Assembly: GCA_013203955.1 (NCBI GenBank)
Contig: JABMOY010000057.1
Coordinates: 1 to 49,597 of the forward strand
Length of the DNA: 49,597 bases
Source of the DNA: Rhodospirillales bacterium
GTDB lineage: Bacteria > Pseudomonadota > Alphaproteobacteria > Rhodospirillales > Casp-alpha2
Direction of reading: 5' to 3'
The notes beneath the pieces are model-generated. The model did not search any database. It saw only the letters and a list, made by a program, of their open reading frames with translations, and had not been told where the DNA came from. Within the stretch, counting starts at the first letter, position 1, and every line of letters begins with the position of its first letter. Positions 43,886 to 49,597 of this stretch are shown here, one piece after another. The position numbers were made by a program, and so were the translations under genes.

Positions 43886-44425
43886 TTACAGACCGAGCGC
43901 CGATCCCCAGGCAGCCGGCAGCACCGGGCTCTTGGAAAACATGATGATCGCCGCCAAGCCGATGGCAACGCCGTAGGGGATGGGCTGTTTTTTACCGGCG
44001 TCTTCCTGCATCCAGGCGATGGATGTCAGGAACGGAAAGATTTTGCCAAGCCGACCTGCGAAAAAAATGCACAGCGCCAGACCTCCGCCCAGTATCGCCG
44101 TTAAATAAAGAAACGGCCAAAGGTCGCCCCAGCCGACCCAGATGCCGACCGCCGCCAGCAACTTGACGTCGCCACCGCCCATAATGCGCTGAGAGAACAG
44201 AAACAACCCGACCCCGAACAGGCCCGCGCCGACCCCGAAATGCCAGGCCATCAAGGTCAGGCCGAACCCGCCCGCCAAGGCGGCAGATAAAAAGGCGGCG
44301 GCGATGACGATGCACGCCCCGTTGGGGATGATCAAACGGCGGCTGTCGGAAACCACCGCATAGGCCAAGGCCAATGGATAGGCGGCTGCGCTCAGCCAAT
44401 GCACCGTGGTTAAAAGCAAGGTCAT
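43886..44425 (-). CDS. cpaA: Type IV prepilin peptidase, CpaA type (A24 family)
   Basis: A 179-residue inner-membrane protein when started at the ATG ending at 44425. The first aspartate is in AVVSDSRRLIIPNG and the second in the MGGGDVKLLAA motif, the two catalytic residues of A24 peptidases. It lacks the N-terminal methylase domain, as in CpaA. It would process the Flp pilin encoded 260 bases upstream on the same strand. No other tad/cpa genes are in the window. Confidence 0.9.
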   Translation of the reverse strand: MTLLLTTVHWLSAAAYPLALAYAVVSDSRRLIIPNGACIVIAAAFLSAALAGGFGLTLMAWHFGVGAGLFGVGLFLFSQRIMGGGDVKLLAAVGIWVGWGDLWPFLYLTAILGGGLALCIFFAGRLGKIFPFLTSIAWMQEDAGKKQPIPYGVAIGLAAIIMFSKSPVLPAAWGSALGL

Positions 44426-44468
44426 GCTAATTCCCGGGGGATTTTCCTGTCCAAGTGGTGAGGGGATG

Positions 44469-44512
44469 AAAAAACCGAAAAGCGGGCCGGTTTTTTTCAA
44501 ACCAGCCCGCTT
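44469..44512 (-). terminator. Terminator after the Flp pilin gene
   Basis: AAGCGGGCCGGTTT at 44480-44493 and AAACCAGCCCGCTT at 44499-44512 form a 14-base stem with one mismatch and a five-base loop. On the minus strand a T-rich tail (TTTTCGGTTTTTTC) follows. It should end most pilin transcripts before cpaA, giving more pilin than peptidase. Confidence 0.8.
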
Positions 44513-44683
44513 CCAGAATTTTGCAGAAGGGCAAGATGCTCTTCCTAAAACCTTTGGCGAATATCCGGTCCATGAGACCTGATTTCCGCCTGACCGCTCC
44601 AAAAAAGACGCCCCGAAAAAAAAGGAGGCCCACCTTCGATGGCTTAGAACGGTTTTTGGTTTAAAGACGTTTAACCGGAACAG

Positions 44684-44857
44684 TTAGATGCTGTTGCCGA
44701 CCTGGTTAAACATGTTGCTAATGTCGGTGCCGACCAAAGTCACGGCAGCGATAATGACGACGGCGAGCAGGGCCGCAATAAGCCCATATTCAATTGCCGT
44801 AGCGCCTTCTTCATGTTTCCACAGGCTCATTGCGAACCGGCTGATTTTATTAGTCAT
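44684..44857 (-). CDS. flp: Flp/Fap-type pilin
   Basis: A 57-residue pilin precursor. The class IVb signal is visible: a short basic leader (TNKISRFAMSLWKHEEG) ending in glycine, then ATAIEYGLIAALLAVVIIAAVTLVG, the hydrophobic helix with the conserved Glu and Tyr. Cleavage after the glycine of EEG by CpaA is expected. The ATG at 44857 has a Shine-Dalgarno (GGAG). The upstream extension of the frame is not supported. Confidence 0.95.
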   Translation of the reverse strand: MTNKISRFAMSLWKHEEGATAIEYGLIAALLAVVIIAAVTLVGTDISNMFNQVGNSI

Positions 44858-45305
44858 TTCCAAAAACTCCTGTACCACACTCGGTATGATGTTCACCGGT
44901 CTAAAACAAGGCCGGCATGTTAGCCACGAAGCGCCCCCTTTAACGGCGACAGGGTGGCAAACCAGATTTCTTAAGTCAATAGGATTGGACCCGAAAAGAA
45001 TTGATAAAATATTACCAAAGTTACCCACAGGCGCAATTTAAAGGTAATTTTTCCTATATTTTCCTTATCCACCATAGATGTGGTTTTCAAACGCTGATGT
45101 CGACGTTTAGCGACAAAGGTTTTTTTAGAGTCTGGTTCCCGGCCCTGATGGGCAAAGAAGGGGGTTTTCAGATTTACGATAAATCAAGCGTTGCCGGGGG
45201 TTTTTTGGGGTCTTAGGGTGTTCTTAAGGGGTGGCCGAAAATGATGGGACGGGGCATTTAGGCTTTTCGACCCGGGACAATCTGGCAGGTTAACCAAAAA
45301 AAGTC
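44858..45305. other. 448-base gene-free region between flp and the ABC exporter
   Basis: AT-richer than its surroundings, with no convincing gene. It should contain the flp promoter (minus strand) and the exporter promoter (plus strand). An open frame of 71 codons at 45001-45216 has no family resemblance and a composition unlike nearby genes. Confidence 0.6.
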
Positions 45306-46034
45306 ATGATCCACATCCAAGGAATCCGTAAAACCTTTAAATCCGTGACCGCGTTGGGCGGCATCGATTTTATCGCCCGTGACGGTGAGGTGACCGGTCT
45401 GATCGGGCCCAATGGGGCCGGAAAAACGACCGCTTTGCGAATCCTCTATACCGTCATGAACCCGGATTCAGGGGTCGCTACCGTTGACGGCTTCGATACC
45501 GTGACCCAGCGCCGGGAGGTCCAGAAACGGATCGGCGTTTTGCCCGACAGCCGTGGCCTTTATCCGCGCCTGACGGCCCGCGAGCACGTAAATTATTTCG
45601 GCCGCCTGCACGGTATGAACGGAGCGGCCCTGAAGACGCGCATCGACGAGCTGGTGTCGGCGCTCGGCATCGGCGATTTCGCCGACCGCCGCGCCAAGGG
45701 CTTCTCGAAGGGCCAAGCCCGCAAGGTCGGCATTGCCCGTGCCGTCGTCCACGAGCCGCAGAACCTTTTGTTCGATGAGCCGACAAACGGGCTCGACGTG
45801 GGGTCGACCCGCGCCGTCCACAAATTGATCCACGAATGGCGCGAACAAGGCCGGTGCGTTCTGTTTTGCAGCCACATCATGCAGGAAGTGGCCGCCGTGT
45901 CCGATCGTATCGTGGTGTTGTCGATGGGCCGGGTGGCGGGCCAGGGCACGATCGAGGAGTTGTTTGATCAGACCGGTGAAAAGGACATTGAAAGCATGTT
46001 TCTGTCTCTGACCAGCCGGGCGGAAGCCTGGTAA
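45306..46034 (+). CDS. ABC exporter ATP-binding protein, NatA-like
   Basis: A 242-residue ATPase. Walker A is GPNGAGKTTAL (about residues 37-47), Walker B is NLLFDEPTNGLDVGS. The signature motif reads FSKGQARKVGIARAVVH, where LSGGQ is usual; this variant is seen in NatA-type proteins. The switch histidine is in CSHIMQEVAAVSD. It drives the permease encoded 12 bases downstream. NatAB exports sodium in Bacillus, but the substrate here is not known. Confidence 0.9.
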   Translation: MIHIQGIRKTFKSVTALGGIDFIARDGEVTGLIGPNGAGKTTALRILYTVMNPDSGVATVDGFDTVTQRREVQKRIGVLPDSRGLYPRLTAREHVNYFGRLHGMNGAALKTRIDELVSALGIGDFADRRAKGFSKGQARKVGIARAVVHEPQNLLFDEPTNGLDVGSTRAVHKLIHEWREQGRCVLFCSHIMQEVAAVSDRIVVLSMGRVAGQGTIEELFDQTGEKDIESMFLSLTSRAEAW

Positions 46035-46046
46035 GAGGAGACGCGC

Positions 46047-47222
46047 ATGTGGAACCGAATGTTCACTGTTTTCGCCAAGGAGGTCTTGGACAATTCCCGG
46101 GACCGGCGTTCGCTTCTGGTGGCGCTGATCTACCCCCTGTTGGGGCCGGCGCTGCTGGGGCTTTTGATTTCCGCCGTCGTTAACGTGGTGTCGGTGAAAA
46201 CCACCGCCAGGATGGCGATCCCGGTTCAAGGCGCCGCTTTTGCCCCGGGCCTGGTCGCCTTCCTGGGCGAGCGAGGCATCAATGTCGCCCCGCCGCCGCA
46301 AAACCCCGAACAAGCCGTCCGCGAAGGGGTGGTGGAATTCGTTCTGGTTATCCCCGAGGACTACCAAACCCGGTTCGAGGCGCAAAAAACCGCCGACATC
46401 ACCGTTATCGCCAATTCATCACGCCTGCCCGGGCTGATCGCGCTCAACCGCATGGCCAACCTGTTGGGCGTCTATAACAGCCAGGTCTGGAACAAGCGGC
46501 TGGAGGATCGCGGCCTCGATATTCAGATTCTCAAACCCCTGGCGATCAGCAGCATCGATGTCACGTCCGGCACCCATATCGCTCAAATCTTGTTGTTCAT
46601 GGTGCCGCCGTTGTTCATCTTCAACTTGTTCATGGGCGGTGTGTACTTGGCCATCGACACCACGTCGGGCGAACGCGAACGGGGCTCGTTGGAACCGCTG
46701 CTCATCAACCCGGTGGAGCGCTGGGCCCTGATGCTTGGTAAATACTTTGCAGCCCTGGTGTTCACCGCCGTCGCCGTGGTTGTTCAATTGATGGCGTTTA
46801 AATTGATTTTCCAATCGGCGGGCGGCGGCAATTTCAATTTCGCGGAAATCCTGAATATGACCACGGTCATCGCCATCCTGGTGATTGCCCTGCCGTTGAT
46901 GATGGTCGCCGTCGGCGTGCAGTTCATCATGGCCACCGTCACCAAAAGCTATAAGGAGGCGCAAACTTATTTGGGCCTGTTGCCCCTGGTGCCCGCCATT
47001 CCCGGTATGATCCTGGTGTTCGCCCCGGTACAGGCCCAGAATTGGATGATGATGATCCCGACTTTTTCACAGACCCTGTTGTTGGGGCAGATCGTGCGCG
47101 GCAACGTCGTTTCCATTCCGGACGCCTTAATTTCAATGACGTCATCGATTGCGGCGGCGATGATTTTGATCTTTATCGCGGCCCGGCTTTACGAGCGCGA
47201 GAACCTGATTTTCGGGGATTAG
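46047..47222 (+). CDS. ABC-2 type permease, NatB-like
   Basis: A 391-residue membrane protein with one N-terminal helix (about residues 22-45), a large outer domain (50-165) and five or six helices near the C-terminus. That is the ABC-2 layout of NatB. KEVLDNSRDRRSLLVALIYPLLGP and DTTSGERERGSLEPLLINPV are typical of the family. It pairs with the ATPase just upstream. The stop codon overlaps the next gene on the other strand by four bases. Confidence 0.9.
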   Translation: MWNRMFTVFAKEVLDNSRDRRSLLVALIYPLLGPALLGLLISAVVNVVSVKTTARMAIPVQGAAFAPGLVAFLGERGINVAPPPQNPEQAVREGVVEFVLVIPEDYQTRFEAQKTADITVIANSSRLPGLIALNRMANLLGVYNSQVWNKRLEDRGLDIQILKPLAISSIDVTSGTHIAQILLFMVPPLFIFNLFMGGVYLAIDTTSGERERGSLEPLLINPVERWALMLGKYFAALVFTAVAVVVQLMAFKLIFQSAGGGNFNFAEILNMTTVIAILVIALPLMMVAVGVQFIMATVTKSYKEAQTYLGLLPLVPAIPGMILVFAPVQAQNWMMMIPTFSQTLLLGQIVRGNVVSIPDALISMTSSIAAAMILIFIAARLYERENLIFGD

Positions 47223-47485
47223 GTTTTCTGGATGCGTTTATAGTCGCCGCACCAATCGGAGCTGTTGGTTTCCATCCACACCGTTGTAAAGGCGCTGGCT
47301 GAGGGCGCGTAGCGGCGGCACAGGCCCTTCATCGAATTTTTCCGAAGCGCCCCGGTTGCCCGGGGGTTGGAAGCATTAAGCTCGGCGGTTTGGGATTCAT
47401 AGCGCTGCTGTTTCTTGAATTTCCAACTGGGGTGCCAAAAAAGGCAGTTCTGACAGGAATCAACGACATCATCTGCATCGGCCAT
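47219..47485 (-). CDS. Small four-cysteine protein, function unknown
   Basis: An 88-residue cytosolic protein. The cysteines are at 11, 14, 56 and 79, in the segments SCQNCLFWHPSW, GLCRRYAP and TNSSDWCGDYK. The spacing, with an aromatic residue near each, is that of small proteins that bind one metal ion or an iron-sulfur cluster. I cannot name the family. It is convergent with the ABC permease gene. Confidence 0.75.
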   Translation of the reverse strand: MADADDVVDSCQNCLFWHPSWKFKKQQRYESQTAELNASNPRATGALRKNSMKGLCRRYAPSASAFTTVWMETNSSDWCGDYKRIQKT

Positions 47486-47630
47486 AGGCTGCTCCTTTCC
47501 ATCCCTTGGGGGCGTTTTTTGGTATAGGCGCCCCGAATATAACAGATTTCCCGTAAACGGGTATTATGGATCTTCTGGAGGTCCGGGCGCCGCCCCTAGC
47601 GGGGGCCCAAACGGCAGGGTTTCAAGGTTC

Positions 47631-48926
47631 ATGGAACAGCGATATTCCCTTCTATTTTCATTTTCGGTCCTCGCCTTCATTCAGGTTGTGGCCGCAGCCA
47701 CGGGGTTTATCGATATCGGCGGGGGGCGTCTTTACGATGCCGACGGCTACATGCGCTTGGTCCGGGTTCAGGAGCTTTATGAAAACCGGCAATGGCTTGA
47801 TCTGACCATCACTCGCAGCAACGCGCCTTTCGGTGAGGAGATCCACTGGTCGAGGCCGCTGGATGTCTTGTTGCTGGCCGGCGCCTGGGTGTTGTCGCCG
47901 TTGATGGGGTTCAAGGCGGCGTTGTTCTGGTGGGGGACGCTGATCAGCCCGGTTTTTTTCATCGCCGCGCTGATCGCCGTGGCCTGGGCTGCGCGCCCGC
48001 TGGTGGCGGCGGAAGGCCGGGTGTATCTGGGCTTCCTGTTGGTTAGCCAACCGGCGGTGATCAGAGACTTCCTGGTCGGTCGCCCCGACCATCATGGACT
48101 GTTGATCGTGCTGTTCATTTTATTTCTCGGGCTGGCGTTCCGCCTTCTTGCCCGTCCCTTCAGGCCGGCCCTTTGTCTGCAGACGGCCGCCGCCGGCGCT
48201 GCCGCCGTCTGGGTCAGTTTCGAAGCTCTGTCCTTTGTCCTGGTCGTTCTCGCCGTGCTCGCCCTGGCGTGGATCAAAAGCGGCGAGGATTTTGCCCGCA
48301 AAGCCGCCCATCTGTCGCTGGGCTTGGCGCTCGGGCTTGCCGTGGCCCTGGCCGTCGAGGGGCGCCTGGTCCCCCTTGGTCCCCTGAGCGGAGCGGCTTT
48401 CGACGCTATTTCGATTGTCCATGTCGGGGCGTTTACCGGCCTCGCCACGCTCGCTGCAATTCTTAACTGGGCGCGCCGACGCCTGGGTGAGGATTGGCGC
48501 TACCGCTTGGCGGCGGCGGCGTGTGGATTGGCGGTGTTGACGGGTGTCCTGGCCGCCGTGTCGCCCAAACTTTTTCTGGGCCCCAGCGTCGACATCGATC
48601 CCGGCATCGTCTCTCCCTACATGGCGTTCATCATCGACGGGCAGCCAATTCTGTCGGGTCTGAGGAAATGGCCGTTGACGTTGTTCTGGCTGGGTGGGGC
48701 CTATGTGGCTGTTCCGTTCGTCCTCTATCTTTTGTGGAAGCAACCCGAGGGCGCGGACCTTATTCGAAGATGCAATCGGCCATCCCCGAAGGCGAAAAGT
48801 TTTTGGCCGCCATCGAGCATCCCTTCGCACTCGATTATCGCCGAAACGCCATCGTTAACATCGACGTCCCGGGCGGTGCCAGCCCGAAGCCTGGAATGCC
48901 TTTTTTCAAGGGGCCGGGGGCGCTGA
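47631..48926 (+). pseudogene. Truncated STT3-like GT-C gene (paralogue of 34409-36310)
   Basis: The first 378 or so codons match the protein at 34409: DADGYMRLVRVQELY (D36, D38), PFGEEIHWSRPLD (H72, W73) and VGRPDHHGLL (D153, H154, H155), with about nine membrane helices. Similarity stops at about 48760 (VPFVLYLLWKQPEGAD). Beyond that the frame reads Arg/Ser/Pro-rich sequence with no match. About 230 residues, including the last helices and the soluble domain, are missing. It is probably non-functional. A sequencing or assembly error cannot explain all of it, because the downstream frame encodes a different protein. Confidence 0.75.
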
Positions 48927-49159
48927 AGGAATATCTGCTTGGCCAATCCATCGGCTATATCGCGCACCGTGATTTCGCCAACCTGGGCGGTTGTCTTTAC
49001 CGCCGCAATATGTGGAAGTTTTACGCCCAAGGCAGCCATCCCATGTGGCGGGGGCAAGCGAAATTCTATCTCGATTTCATGGACAACGTAGAGTCGCTGG
49101 GGTTGAGCGAAACGACGGTTTACCGGGGCCGGGTCCTTAGGGTGATCAAGCTTCGTTGA
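48770..49159 (+). pseudogene. 3' fragment of another gene, fused out of frame
   Basis: In the +2 frame relative to the STT3-like gene, codons from about 48770 read AIPEGEKFLAAIEHPFALDY and continue to VLRVIKLR at 49159 (129 residues from the ATG). It looks like the soluble C-terminal domain of a membrane glycosyltransferase-type protein. It does not resemble the C-terminus of the protein at 34409. It has an ATG but no clear Shine-Dalgarno. It may be translated as a remnant. Confidence 0.6.
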
Positions 49160-49173
49160 AGGCTGACGCGGGA

Positions 49174-49572
49174 TTATTTTTGAATCCGCTCCAGTTCCAC
49201 CCTCGCCGCCGTGTACTGACGGAAGTTGGTGACCCCGGTGGCCAGGGTCTTCTGGAAATATTCCGCCGCCGCCTTGGTGTCACCGTTGATAAGACTGAGC
49301 TGGCCCATAAAGAAATAGGCGATGCATTCGTTTTCGCGCTGATGGCGGGTATCCGGGTCGGCGGCGGCGGCAATGACGTCGGCGGGCTTGGCGTCGTCTA
49401 AAATCATCTTGATCAGCGCGCTCGGCAAGATGTTTGGGCTTTTGAAGACTTTAAGCCGGGCCAGGGATTTGCCTGTCCGCCCGCCGGCTCGGGCTTCGCT
49501 GACGTATTTCCAAATCAAGGCGTAATCGCGCAAGGCCCCCTCGGCGTATTTGTAAACCTTGGTTGTCCGTCG
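49174..49572 (-). pseudogene. 3' part of a TPR protein gene, 5' end missing
   Basis: From a stop codon at 49573-49575 the frame reads RRTTKVYKYAEGALRDYALI and continues with WKYVSEARAGG, ENECIAYFFMGQLSLINGD and YTAARVELERIQK. This is the C-terminal part of an alphaproteobacterial tetratricopeptide (NlpI-like) protein, normally preceded by more repeats. An in-frame TGA lies where the protein should continue. A TTG at 49533 after a GGGGG stretch could start a 119-residue product. A frameshift near the window edge is also possible. Confidence 0.55.
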
Positions 49573-49597
49573 TCATATAAATTGGAACAATCAACGG

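Noticed and set aside
45001-45216. 71-codon frame in the spacer between flp and the ABC exporter
   Set aside because: No Shine-Dalgarno, no family resemblance and codon use unlike nearby genes.
45306-46034. Loss of ATPase function because the LSGGQ motif reads FSKGQ
   Set aside because: The change is a known variant in NatA-type ATPases and both Walker motifs are intact.
45468-46385. Open frame of 305 codons antisense to the ABC exporter genes
   Set aside because: Both exporter genes carry clear motifs; the antisense frame does not.
48926-49159. A single-base sequencing error as the only cause of the break in the second STT3-like gene
   Set aside because: The sequence after the break encodes a domain unlike the C-terminus of the paralogue, so correcting one base would not restore the expected protein.

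Overview
The window is a gene-dense, GC-rich chromosomal segment of an alphaproteobacterium, probably of the Rhodospirillales or a relative. This rests on gene order and protein character, not on a database search. Several runs match arrangements familiar from Alphaproteobacteria: sfsA-map-radC; comF-grxC-nitrilase-DUF1178-ubiG-lysC; and prfA-prmC-DUF4167-clpB. I see no rRNA, tRNA, CRISPR array, transposase or phage gene.

Layout. 0-5.2 kb: purB, an MFS transporter behind a clear terminator, and the sfsA-map-radC operon, all on the minus strand. 5.3-6.0 kb: a HigBA-type toxin-antitoxin pair with a readable promoter and operator. 6.1-9.4 kb: a PhyH-family dioxygenase coupled to a small exported protein, then a SulP anion transporter. 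9.6-12.5 kb: a short DksA-like protein and an unknown membrane protein lying between a methyltransferase gene and a detached copy of that gene's 3' end; comF is divergent. 12.5-25.2 kb: a long housekeeping stretch (grxC, nitrilase, DUF1178, ubiG, lysC, a RodZ-like protein, ispG, hisS, hemA, prfA, prmC, DUF4167). 25.2-28.7 kb: a MOSC protein and clpB with a heat-shock-type promoter. 28.9-29.5 kb: a Phd/VapC toxin-antitoxin pair. 29.7-32.0 kb: a DsrC/TusE-fold protein with no cysteine, a class V aminotransferase, a small CxxC redox protein and a cytochrome c. 32.0-34.2 kb: a methyltransferase and an M23 peptidase.

34.4-43.8 kb is a cell-surface glycan locus. It holds a membrane protein with STT3-like motifs, two tandem GT39-like transferases, two polyprenyl-phosphate-type GT2 enzymes, an SGNH-fold protein and two methyltransferases. 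Next to it (43.9-44.9 kb) are a CpaA-type prepilin peptidase and a Flp pilin, then an ABC-2 exporter pair (45.3-47.2 kb). The right end (47.6-49.6 kb) looks degraded: a second STT3-like gene is cut short and joined out of frame to the 3' end of an unrelated gene, followed by a 5'-truncated TPR gene.

The points most worth following are the STT3-like pair and its possible link to the pilin, the cysteine-free DsrC-like protein, the deletion scar at the right end, the methyltransferase tail duplication around the DksA-like gene, the switch-like leader of the DUF4167 gene, and 12-13 bp tandem repeats that recur exactly at gene starts and stops.
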